From Acidimicrobiia bacterium (GTDB lineage Bacteria; Actinomycetota; Acidimicrobiia; Acidimicrobiales; Poriferisodalaceae), in NCBI GenBank assembly GCA_022820925.1, contig JAJEEO010000010.1:1-64000 (forward strand): 64,000 nt of DNA. The letters are read 5' to 3'. Below are positions 1 to 7,850 of the stretch, piece after piece. The position numbers and the translations under genes are program-made. The notes below the pieces were generated by a model. It searched no databases, was not told the DNA's origin, and saw nothing but the letters and a program-made list of their open reading frames with translations. Within the stretch, counting starts at the first letter, position 1; each line of letters starts with the position of its first letter.

Positions 1-572
1 CCGTAGGCGATGTTGCCGTACGCAGCAAGGTTGCCCGACTGAGCCGTGGTGTGACCGATGCGGACCTGCGAGTCGGTGATGCCCGTGGTGTTCGACCAGT
101 CGTCAGGACAGGCGCTCACGTCGATCTCGAAGCCGGCAGGACCGCGCAGAATGCCGTCGTCACCGACGCCATACTCACCGGCCTCCATCTTCTCGGTCAG
201 CTCAGCGACCGTCTTGGCACGGCGGGCGGCGGCCTCGTCGAAGATGCCCTGGAGGGTGGAGCGATCAAACATCTCCTCCTCTTCCATGGCCTCCTCTTCG
301 GCCATCTCCTCGTCATCTGTCTCGCCGGCTACTGCCGCCTCGATGTCCTCTTCGGCCGCGGCACCGCCGAGAGCGCCAGTGGCACCCTCGTCTTCTTCCT
401 CTGCCATCTCCTCTTCCTCGTCCATCGCCTCGTCCTCGCTGGCCGCGGCGGTGGTCTCGGTTTCTGTCTCGCCAGCGCCGGTGTCCGCGTCGTCATCGCC
501 GCCGCACGCGGCAGCGACGAGCGAGAACGCAAACAGCAACGCCAGCAAACGCCAAATTCGACGTTTGATCAT
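1..572 (-). CDS. ABC transporter substrate-binding lipoprotein, branched-chain amino acid type (3' part outside window)
   Basis: Partial gene; about 190 residues are visible and the rest lies left of the window. The start is an ATG at 572 with GAGGGGG about 7 bases upstream. The N-terminus has basic residues, a hydrophobic stretch and a lipobox (VAAAC, Cys23), so it should be an exported lipoprotein. A linker of roughly 80 residues follows, rich in Glu, Asp, Ala and Met, and then a segment (ITDSQVRIGHTTAQSGNLAAYG) typical of the start of a periplasmic-binding fold in Leu/Ile/Val or urea/amide receptors. It is the last gene of the liv operon and should feed ligand to the permeases encoded upstream of it. 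The ligand cannot be read from this fragment. Confidence 0.85.
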   Translation of the reverse strand, partial: MIKRRIWRLLALLFAFSLVAAACGGDDDADTGAGETETETTAAASEDEAMDEEEEMAEEEDEGATGALGGAAAEEDIEAAVAGETDDEEMAEEEAMEEEEMFDRSTLQGIFDEAAARRAKTVAELTEKMEAGEYGVGDDGILRGPAGFEIDVSACPDDWSNTTGITDSQVRIGHTTAQSGNLAAYGNIAY

Positions 573-702
573 GGTGTTTCCCCCTCGAAACGGGTATGTG
601 GTTGCCGGTTGCTTCATCACGACACGTCAACCAGCGCCAACAGATGCTAGTTCGCGGTCATCTGGCGGTGCCGGGCTGGGGTGTGTCAGTTCCGCGACGA
701 TT

Positions 703-2073
703 TCAAGGTTGCGTTCGATTTTGCGCGCCGCTGCTGACGGGCGTGTCCCGGCGCCGGTTGAACAGCCCGATGAGTCCACGTGGAAACACGAATGTGAGTG
801 CCACCAGCAGCACGCCGAACACGAATTGCTCCTCGTCGAGCAGGCTCAGGAACTCGCTGATCGGACCCAGGCCGCCGACCTCGCCGACGAGCTCGCCGAG
901 GCGCGAGAACGCCTCCCGGATGGCGACGCCCAGCACCGATCCCCAGATCGAGCCCAGGCCGCCGAGCACGGCGGTGGCGTAGAGCACCAGCGACTCCTGG
1001 AAGGGGAACGACTCCTGGGAGGTGAACGGCACCAGCACGATGCTGAGTGCGCCTGCGAGTCCCGCCAGCGATGCGCTCGCCGCGAAGGTGCTGACCCTGG
1101 AGGCCACGAGATTGACCCCGTACACGGCTGCAGCCGTGTCGTTGTCGCGCACCGCACGCATGGCTCGGCCGGGTCGGCTGCTGATGATGTTGCGCGTCAG
1201 CCAGATCGCCAGCCCCACTATCGCCAGGCAGATCAGGTAGCGGTAGAAGCCTTCGGCCCAGCGGCTGGTGCCGAACCACGACGGCGGCACCATCTCGGCA
1301 CCTACGGCCCTGCCGCTGACGCCGCCGGAGAACGCGGGCACTCGCTTCGCGAGCGGCTGGAACACGATGGCCAGCCCGAGTGTCACCAGCGCCAGGTGGA
1401 TGCCCTTGATGCGAAGCGCAGGCAGCCCGACCAGTGCGCCGATGACACCGGCGAACGCGGCTCCTGCCACCAGTGAGACAATCCACGGCAGCGCCAGGTC
1501 GTCGACCGCGTACGCGGCCGCGAACGCGCCGACCGCCACGAAGACCCCATGGCCGAGGCTGATCATGCCTCCGTATCCCGTGGCGATGTTGACGCCCAGT
1601 ACCGCCAGCACCATGACGATGATCTGGGTGTTCTGCCGCAGCTCGGTCACCGTGCTGGTCAGCGGCATCGCCACCAGCCACACTCCCAGCAGCGCAGCAC
1701 CGATCCAGCTCAGCGGGCCGATCCGCCGGCGAGGCCCAACGACACGATCCGTGCCGCCGGGGACGGCGAGACCGCGCATCGGACTGCCAACACGGGATGG
1801 CGGGGGCGAACCGGCGGCGGGCACTGCTTGGCGGGCACTGCGCACGCTGAGGGCCGCCCCGGCCGGCTCGGGCTCGCCGTCGTCATCGTCACCGGACGGC
1901 ACCGCGGCCGTTTCGTCGGGGGATTCCGCCGCAGTCGTGTCGTCGGGCGGCGTGTCGTCAGGCAGCGGGTCATGTGGTGGGGCGAAGACGGCGAACACGC
2001 TGGCGTCGGCGCCCTGGTTCTCATCGTCGTCGCCGGGCCGCGGCATAGGCGTCGGCCAGTCGTCGTCGCTCAC
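703..2073 (-). CDS. livM: Branched-chain amino acid ABC transporter permease (LivM type) with acidic N-terminal extension
   Basis: Membrane permease of about 456 residues. The GTG at 2073 overlaps the livH stop by 4 bases (GTGA), so translation is coupled; the frame stays open further upstream but that part is a shadow of livH. The first ~110 residues are an Asp/Glu/Pro-rich soluble segment with no family match that I recognise. After it come about eight or nine membrane segments with the LivM signatures GYGGMISLGHGVF and GLPALRIKGIHLALVTLG, and the cytoplasmic EAA-like loop SRPGRAMRAVRDND. It should pair with LivH in the inner membrane. This is the first of two LivM proteins in the operon. 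Confidence 0.9.
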   Translation of the reverse strand: MSDDDWPTPMPRPGDDDENQGADASVFAVFAPPHDPLPDDTPPDDTTAAESPDETAAVPSGDDDDGEPEPAGAALSVRSARQAVPAAGSPPPSRVGSPMRGLAVPGGTDRVVGPRRRIGPLSWIGAALLGVWLVAMPLTSTVTELRQNTQIIVMVLAVLGVNIATGYGGMISLGHGVFVAVGAFAAAYAVDDLALPWIVSLVAGAAFAGVIGALVGLPALRIKGIHLALVTLGLAIVFQPLAKRVPAFSGGVSGRAVGAEMVPPSWFGTSRWAEGFYRYLICLAIVGLAIWLTRNIISSRPGRAMRAVRDNDTAAAVYGVNLVASRVSTFAASASLAGLAGALSIVLVPFTSQESFPFQESLVLYATAVLGGLGSIWGSVLGVAIREAFSRLGELVGEVGGLGPISEFLSLLDEEQFVFGVLLVALTFVFPRGLIGLFNRRRDTPVSSGAQNRTQP

Positions 2074-3014
2074 ACCCGCTCGATTCGCTGAGTGCCGAAC
2101 AGACCGGCCGGACGCACGATCAGCACCACCACCATGGCGACGAGTGCCGGCAGCACGCTGAGCTCGAACCCGATGAACGGGACATACGCGGGGATCAGCG
2201 TCTGGCTCAGTCCCACGACGACGCCGCCGACGAGCGCTCCCTTCGGCGAGTCGAGCCCGCCGAGCGTCGCCGCGGCAAACGCATACACGAGGACTCGCAC
2301 CATCATCGTGGGCTCGAGCAGCACCGAGTTGGCGCTCATATTGGCCGCGATGGCCCCGAGTCCGGCCGCCAGCGCCCACCCGTACATCAGCGTCGGGCCG
2401 ACGCGGATGCCGTTCAGCGCGGCGGAGACCGGGTCGATCGACACAGCCCGGAAGGCGAGCCCGGCTCTCGTGTAGCGCAGCAGCAGCGCAAGCAGCAGCA
2501 GCAGCGTCAGCAGCACCAGCCAGGCCCCGACCGTCGAGTAGCGAATCCGTGCGCCGGCGATGTCGATGTGGTCACCGGGCGAGGAGGGAAAGAACGGCGG
2601 GAAGACGCGCGGGCCGGTGCCCCACCACTGGCCCATCAGCGAATTGAGGGCCAGCAGGATCCCGATCGTCACATTGACGAGGGCTAGCTCGGGTGCATTG
2701 CGTAATGGTCGTATCAGTACCCGCTCTGTTGCCGCACCGGCGCCGATGCCGATGATGACGGCGAGGCCGATGGCCACGGGCGTCACCAACGGCGCCCCGA
2801 TCCACGACGCCAGCCCTCCCCCTTTGACGCCGGGTGCAGCGCCGGCGAGCAGGACGAATGCGATGTAGGCGGAGAATGTGGCCATCTCGCCCTGTGCGAA
2901 GTTCAGCAACCCCGTCGAGCGGAAGATGATGACCAGCGCCAGGGCCAGCGAGGAATAGATCGCGCTGTTGAACAGTGCGTCAAAGATGCGCTGCAGCAGC
3001 AGGACTACATCCAT
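2070..3014 (-). CDS. livH: Branched-chain amino acid ABC transporter permease (LivH type)
   Basis: 314 residues, the usual length for LivH. The N-terminus has the family pattern FDALFNSAIYSSLALALVII followed by GLLNFAQGEMA. Further signatures are the loop TRAGLAFRAVSIDPVSAALNGI and the C-terminal GGLDSPKGALVGG, ending in IVRPAGLFG. It forms the channel together with LivM. It overlaps the downstream livM by 4 bases and begins 70 bases after the larger upstream livM2. No strong ribosome site is visible before the ATG at 3014, which fits its position inside an operon. Confidence 0.92.
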   Translation of the reverse strand: MDVVLLLQRIFDALFNSAIYSSLALALVIIFRSTGLLNFAQGEMATFSAYIAFVLLAGAAPGVKGGGLASWIGAPLVTPVAIGLAVIIGIGAGAATERVLIRPLRNAPELALVNVTIGILLALNSLMGQWWGTGPRVFPPFFPSSPGDHIDIAGARIRYSTVGAWLVLLTLLLLLALLLRYTRAGLAFRAVSIDPVSAALNGIRVGPTLMYGWALAAGLGAIAANMSANSVLLEPTMMVRVLVYAFAAATLGGLDSPKGALVGGVVVGLSQTLIPAYVPFIGFELSVLPALVAMVVVLIVRPAGLFGTQRIERV

Positions 3015-3084
3015 GTCAGCTGCTCAGCCTTCCTCACCGTTCGGCTGTGACGGCGGCCAGCCCGGGCTGGCCGCAACGATGCGG

Positions 3085-4911
3085 CTACGCGGATGCGCTG
3101 GCGCCCTCTGGCTCTGGCTCGGGAGCGGCCTCGGTCTTCTCGTCGGCGAAGACGAAGTAGCGAAGCCCGACGACGACCGTCACCACGATGGCGATGACGC
3201 TCAGCACCAGCGAGAGCATGCTCTGGGTCGGCCAGCCGATCAGCCAGAAGCCCACCGGTGTCTCAGAGGCGTCGATCGCATCTGAGGCGATGTTGCAGAC
3301 CTCGGCCACCGACATATCGCTGATCTCGCCGCCCGGCGAGGTGGCGCAGAATTCGCCGGACGTCCCCACGAAGTCTTTGGCTTTGGCAGCTTCATTGACC
3401 AGCGGGATCGCCGGGACGGTCCGGCCGTCGGGGTTCACTGCCACCGATTCGCGTGCGAGGTGCCCGACGTGGTGAGCCCGCAGGGCGAGGTTGATGGCGA
3501 AGGTCTTGACGTAGGCGAAGCTGAGCACGCCGATGATGCCGGCCATCTTCGCCTGTGACGCCACTGCGTCGGCGTTCTCGCCGCGCAGACCGGCCTTGAC
3601 GGCTCGAAGCTCGTTCATCGAGACGAAGACGACGATCGGCGCGAGCACGACGATCGCGAAGCGCAGCGCGAAGGCGAGCGTGCCGACAATGAGGTTGTCG
3701 ACGTTCATCAGCACCCAGCCGATCACCAGCAGCACCGGGCCGGCGACGGCGAACCTCATCGCCCATGTGGCTCGGGTGGACGACGGACCGGGATCGAGCT
3801 TCTCGAGCGGGGTGATGGGGTCGCCGGACGGAGTCAGCGGGACCACCTGGATGATCCTCTTCTGTATCGCCGTGACCATCGAGGCGATGCCGCCCGGCGC
3901 GAAGAAGGTGAACAGGATGAGGATGAGGCCGAAGATGGCCGCCGACAGCGGACCGTCGCCGTCGAGCGTGTAGAAGCCCAGCGGGATCGAGATTCTCTTG
4001 GTGAGGTCTCGCACCCACACCACGAACAGGCCGCCGAAGATCGAACCCTGCAGGGTGCCGACGCCGCCGATCACCAAGCCGATGATGAGGTCGACTGCCA
4101 GCAGGAAGGTGAAGTCCTGACCGGCCACGAAGCCCTTGTCCAGGCACCACATCAGGCCCGCCAGCGAGCCGAGCGAGGCGCTCAACGCGAAGTTCACGGT
4201 CTTGTACATCGGCAGGTTCACGCCGTACACGGCGGCGCCTGCCTCGCTGTCGCGGATCGCGAGCACCGCCCTGCCAGGCCGGCTTCGCATGATGTTGCGG
4301 ACCAACGCAATGACGATCACCGTCATCACCAGCAGGATCCAGTAGCGGTACGCGTTGGCACCGCGGGCCCCGTCAACGCCGGGCAGCCATTCAAAGAAGC
4401 TGGAGAAGCCGCTCTCCTGCCGGTCGACTTCCTCGATGACGTCTCGGCCGTTCGGGCCGCCGGTACGGCGTGCGATGCCGAGCTCGTCGATGTTCACCAG
4501 CGTCGGGAACACCGCTGCCTGGGCGATGGTGACCAAGGCTAGATACAGGCCCTTCACGCGCAGCGCCGGCAGGCCCACGATGATGCCGATGGCGAACCCC
4601 ACGATCAGGACGACCGGGATGATCATCCAGTAATCCCAGAGCTCGTCCTGGACCATGGACGCGGCAACGAACGCGCCGATGCCCATGAACGCCGAGTGCC
4701 CGAGCGCGAGCATGCCGTTGAAGCCCACGACCAGGTTGACCGCCAGCACGGCCACCATCAGGACCAACGCGCGGTTCATCTTGCCGATCTCGAACGGCTG
4801 CAGGACCAGCGGCACCAGCACGGCCAGCGCCACGGCGTAGCCCCAGCTCAGGAACCGCCACTGGCGGTGCTGTGTGCTGCCCCTGGAAACGATGAGCAGT
4901 GGTGAACTCAT
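3085..4911 (-). CDS. livM: LivM-type ABC permease with a ~260-residue C-terminal membrane extension
   Basis: 608 residues, nearly twice the usual LivM length. Residues up to ~345 are a normal LivM: FNGMLALGHSAFMGIGAF, GLPALRVKGLYLALVTIAQ, RSRPGRAVLAIRDSE, ending FFAPGGIASM. The rest is an extension I do not recognise. It holds about four more hydrophobic segments and, between the third and fourth, a polar loop with two cysteines (CATSPGGEISDMSVAEVC), then an acidic tail. No frameshift or internal stop separates the parts, so it is a true fusion. It lies 29 bases after livH2, whose product also has a two-cysteine insert; the two probably work as a pair. Confidence 0.85.
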   Translation of the reverse strand: MSSPLLIVSRGSTQHRQWRFLSWGYAVALAVLVPLVLQPFEIGKMNRALVLMVAVLAVNLVVGFNGMLALGHSAFMGIGAFVAASMVQDELWDYWMIIPVVLIVGFAIGIIVGLPALRVKGLYLALVTIAQAAVFPTLVNIDELGIARRTGGPNGRDVIEEVDRQESGFSSFFEWLPGVDGARGANAYRYWILLVMTVIVIALVRNIMRSRPGRAVLAIRDSEAGAAVYGVNLPMYKTVNFALSASLGSLAGLMWCLDKGFVAGQDFTFLLAVDLIIGLVIGGVGTLQGSIFGGLFVVWVRDLTKRISIPLGFYTLDGDGPLSAAIFGLILILFTFFAPGGIASMVTAIQKRIIQVVPLTPSGDPITPLEKLDPGPSSTRATWAMRFAVAGPVLLVIGWVLMNVDNLIVGTLAFALRFAIVVLAPIVVFVSMNELRAVKAGLRGENADAVASQAKMAGIIGVLSFAYVKTFAINLALRAHHVGHLARESVAVNPDGRTVPAIPLVNEAAKAKDFVGTSGEFCATSPGGEISDMSVAEVCNIASDAIDASETPVGFWLIGWPTQSMLSLVLSVIAIVVTVVVGLRYFVFADEKTEAAPEPEPEGASASA

Positions 4912-4940
4912 ACCTCAGCAACTCCCCTTGGGTCGTTGAG

Positions 4941-5999
4941 CTAGACGCGCTCGATTTGGCGGGTGCCAAAGAGACCCGCAGGACGGAACAACAGCACGAT
5001 CAGGATCAGCAGGAACGCCATGGCCAGCTGCAAGATCGAGAAGTAGGCCTGGCCGAGCACGACCACGCCGAACCATGAGACCAGCACCGATTTGATGAGC
5101 CCCACGACCAGGCCGCCGATGACGGCGCCGCCGAGGCTGTCGAGCCCGCCGAGGGCGGCGCCGGCCAGGGCGTAGATCAGGATCGTGAGCATCATGTTGG
5201 GGTTGACGCCGCCCAGGGCGGGTGCCACCAACGCAGCCGACAGCGTGCCGAACACCGATGCCAGCGCCCAGCCGAACCCCAGCGTGCGGCCGGTGTTGAC
5301 GCCGACCAGCCGTGCCGACTCGGTATTGGACGACACCGCCCGGAAGGCCAGGCCCGCCTTCGTCTTGCCCAGGATGATTGCGAGTGCAATCAGCGCAAGG
5401 GCCAGTCCGATCCACGTGCCGATCGTGCGGTAGTGCAGACGGGCCCCGATGACCTCGAAGAAGGTCCGGCCCACCATCTCGCACATCTCGGCGCCGGCAG
5501 TGCCAGGCGCCACTTCGGCTAGCGCGCCGTCCGCGTTCGTCAGGCAGGCGATCGTGCCCTCACTGGAAGTCTTGAGCTCGCTGCCGTTGGGCACCCAGCT
5601 CGGGAAGTGGCCGAAGGGGTCGTTGACGCGGCGAACCTGGTAGTTCCAGATGTCACCCGCGACCGCGTTGATGATCAAGAACAGGCCCAAGGTGATCAGC
5701 ACCACCGGCAGGTGGTCGGCTGGGTCGAACGGTCTGACGAGCGCTCGCTCCACAGCCGCGCCGATTGCAGCGCTGATGAGCATCGCTATGGCGATCGATA
5801 GCCAGAGCCACAGGCCCTGCTCGATGTTGAGCACATAGACGAAGAACGCGCCGAGCATCGCCAACTCGCCGGTGGCGAAGTTGATCAGCGTGGTGGCCTT
5901 GAAGATCAGCACCAGCGCCAACGCGGCGGCGGCATAGACGGCGCCGTCGCGTAGGCCGTTGAAAATGAAATCCGGGAGGATCTCGAAGTTCCAGTTCAC
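4941..5999 (-). CDS. livH: LivH-type ABC permease with a two-cysteine insert
   Basis: 352 residues against ~300 for the family, starting at a GTG. Core signatures are clear: FNGLRDGAVYAAAALALVLI, TTLINFATGELAMLG, KTKAGLAFRAVSSNTESARL, GGLDSLGGAVIGG, and the end FRPAGLFGTRQIERV. Residues ~120-185 are an insert between membrane segments containing Cys152 and Cys173; it probably lies outside the membrane. The paralogue encoded at 2070-3014 has no comparable cysteine pair. The gene sits 22 bases after livF and 29 bases before livM2, so it is co-transcribed with both. Confidence 0.88.
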   Translation of the reverse strand: MNWNFEILPDFIFNGLRDGAVYAAAALALVLIFKATTLINFATGELAMLGAFFVYVLNIEQGLWLWLSIAIAMLISAAIGAAVERALVRPFDPADHLPVVLITLGLFLIINAVAGDIWNYQVRRVNDPFGHFPSWVPNGSELKTSSEGTIACLTNADGALAEVAPGTAGAEMCEMVGRTFFEVIGARLHYRTIGTWIGLALALIALAIILGKTKAGLAFRAVSSNTESARLVGVNTGRTLGFGWALASVFGTLSAALVAPALGGVNPNMMLTILIYALAGAALGGLDSLGGAVIGGLVVGLIKSVLVSWFGVVVLGQAYFSILQLAMAFLLILIVLLFRPAGLFGTRQIERV

Positions 6000-6021
6000 G
6001 GTCTGCCCCTGTACCTACGGA

Positions 6022-6735
6022 TTAAGCGCCCAAGTACGCTTCCTGCACAGCAGGATCGTTCTTGAGCTGTTCGGCGGGTCCATGCAGAGCGATCTCGCCG
6101 CTCTCGATCACGTACCCGTAGTCGGCCATGTCGAGTGCCAGGTTGGCGTTCTGCTCCACGAGCAGCATCGTCAGCCCGGTCTCCTTGTTCAGTTGGGCGA
6201 AGCGCTCGAAGAGGTCTTCGATGATGAGCGGCGCCAGGCCCAGCGAGGGCTCGTCGAGCAGCAGCAGCCTCGGCCGGCACATCAGCGCCCGGGCGACAGC
6301 GAGCATCTGCTGCTCGCCGCCCGAGAGCGACCCGGCGAGCTGATCGCGGCGCTCTTCGAGCCGGGGGAAGATCTCGAACCAGCGGTCGACATCGGCGCCG
6401 ACCTCGTTGTCCTTGCGGGTGTAGGCGCCGATCTTGAGATTGTCCATCACCGAGAGCTCGGGAAAGGTGCCCCGACCCTGCGGCACATGGGCAACGCCTC
6501 GCCGCACGATGTCGGCGGTCTTGGCCCGAGTGATGTCGTCACCCTCGAAGAGCACCGTGCCCGTCGTCGTGCACATGTTGCACAGCGCCCGCAGCGTGGT
6601 CGTCTTGCCCGCGCCGTTCGCGCCGAGCACAACGACCACGTTGCCCTCGGGTACTTCGAAGTCGAGGCCGCGCAGCACCTCGACGGCTCCGTATCGAGCG
6701 TGGAGGTCCTCGACCTTCAGCATCATCTCTGTCAT
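6022..6735 (-). CDS. livF: Branched-chain amino acid ABC transporter ATP-binding protein LivF
   Basis: 237 residues, standard for LivF. Walker A is GANGAGKTTT, the signature motif is LSGGEQQML, and Walker B is LLLLDEPSLGLAP, followed by the switch His region of the ABC fold (LLVEQNANLALDMADYGYV), which is characteristic of LivF. It hydrolyses ATP on the cytoplasmic face to drive import through the LivH/LivM pairs. Its ATG overlaps the livG stop by 4 bases (ATGA). As only one ATPase pair is encoded here, LivF and LivG probably serve both permease pairs. Confidence 0.95.
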   Translation of the reverse strand: MTEMMLKVEDLHARYGAVEVLRGLDFEVPEGNVVVVLGANGAGKTTTLRALCNMCTTTGTVLFEGDDITRAKTADIVRRGVAHVPQGRGTFPELSVMDNLKIGAYTRKDNEVGADVDRWFEIFPRLEERRDQLAGSLSGGEQQMLAVARALMCRPRLLLLDEPSLGLAPLIIEDLFERFAQLNKETGLTMLLVEQNANLALDMADYGYVIESGEIALHGPAEQLKNDPAVQEAYLGA

Positions 6736-7493
6736 GAAGAACTCCCCAGGTACGCCTCGATGACCTCGGGGTCGTTGCGAACGACATCGGGGTGACCGTC
6801 GGCGATCTTGCGGCCGAAGTTGAGCACGACGAGGTGCTCGCTGATGTTGAGCACCATGCGCATGTGGTGCTCGACCAGCAGGACCGACAGGTTGTGCCGG
6901 TCGCGGATGTCCTTGACATCCTGGGCGAGCGAGTCGACCTCTTGGTGTGTCAGTCCTGACGCGGGCTCATCCAGCATGATGAGGCGCGGGTTGGAGATCA
7001 GCGCCCGGGCGAGCTCGATGCGCTTCATCGTGCCGAAGGGCAGGCCGGCGGCCGGGTGGTAGGCGTACTCCTCGAGGCCGAGCTCCTCGAGCGCTTCCCA
7101 GGCCCTCCGCCTCAGGTCCTTCTCTTCGCTGCGGGTGCCGATGCGGAACGCAGCGGTGAAGAAGTTGGCCTTGGTGTTGGTGTGGTCGCCCACCATCACG
7201 TTCTCGATCACGGTCATGCCGCGCCACAGGGCCAGGTTCTGGAAGGTGCGATAGACGCCGACGCGGCTGATCTGGTGAGCAGGCATGGCCAGCAGATCGT
7301 GCCCGTCGAATGTCACCGAGCCGGTCGTCGGGTCGTAGATCCGGCTCACCACGTTGAACAGCGTGGTCTTGCCCGCACCGTTCGGGCCGATCAGACCGAG
7401 GATCTGTCCCTCGTCCAGAGTGAACGACAAATCGTCGAGCGCACGGATACCGCCGAACTGCACGGAGATGTCTTGGACTTCGAGCAACGCCAC
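6732..7493 (-). CDS. livG: Branched-chain amino acid ABC transporter ATP-binding protein LivG
   Basis: 253 residues, first gene of the liv operon. The GTG start is preceded by GGAGGGGG at a spacing of about 8 bases. Motifs: Walker [13 protein letters not shown], the LivG-type signature region [15 protein letters not shown], Walker [12 protein letters not shown], and the C-terminal LivG pattern [21 protein letters not shown]. It is the partner ATPase of LivF. The upstream 228 bases, up to the tRNA, should hold the operon promoter, but I see no convincing box. Confidence 0.95.
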   Translation of the reverse strand: MALLEVQDISVQFGGIRALDDLSFTLDEGQILGLIGPNGAGKTTLFNVVSRIYDPTTGSVTFDGHDLLAMPAHQISRVGVYRTFQNLALWRGMTVIENVMVGDHTNTKANFFTAAFRIGTRSEEKDLRRRAWEALEELGLEEYAYHPAAGLPFGTMKRIELARALISNPRLIMLDEPASGLTHQEVDSLAQDVKDIRDRHNLSVLLVEHHMRMVLNISEHLVVLNFGRKIADGHPDVVRNDPEVIEAYLGSSS

Positions 7494-7721
7494 GCGCTGA
7501 ACCCCCTCCGGTCCTCGCCGATCAGGTGACCGGCCGCAGGCAAGTTATCAGGTCGGCCCAGCAGCGTGAGTTTCCGCGTGGAGCCTCAAGCGGGCCGGGC
7601 CAGCGGGTGATGCTAGGACACAAATCGACGGATGGTGCAAATCGTGCCGGGGACGGCGAGGACGGGGATGTTTGCCGACCGCGGCAAGCGCCTGATGCGT
7701 GGGGAGATGCCGCCGACGGCC

Positions 7722-7796
7722 TGGTTCGGGGAGGAGGACTCGAACCCCCAATGACTGGACCAGAACCAGTTGTGTTGCCGATTACACCATCCCCGA
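7722..7796 (-). tRNA. tRNA-Gln (anticodon CTG)
   Basis: A complete cloverleaf reads on the minus strand. The acceptor arms TCGGGGA and TCCCCGA pair perfectly; the D stem is GTGT/ACAC; the anticodon stem is ACTGG/CCAGT with loop TTCTGGT, giving anticodon CTG for the CAG codon; the T arm is GGGGG-TTCGAGT-CCTCC. The discriminator is A at 7725 and CCA is encoded at 7724-7722. The gene lies 54 bases after gltX on the same strand. With gatCAB also present in the window, it is probably first charged with Glu and then amidated. Confidence 0.96.
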
Positions 7797-7850
7797 GGGC
7801 CCGATCAGGCTAGTGGTGCGACATCGCGATGACCCGGCAGCATTGCCGGA

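Noticed and set aside
58..1476. Long plus-strand open frame opposite the liv genes
   Set aside because: It is antisense to the binding protein and LivM1, its composition is Ser/Arg/Glu shadow sequence, and it has no start signal or recognisable motif.
2074..2379. Upstream extension of LivM1
   Set aside because: This part lies inside livH in another frame; the GTG at 2073 with the GTGA overlap is the natural start.
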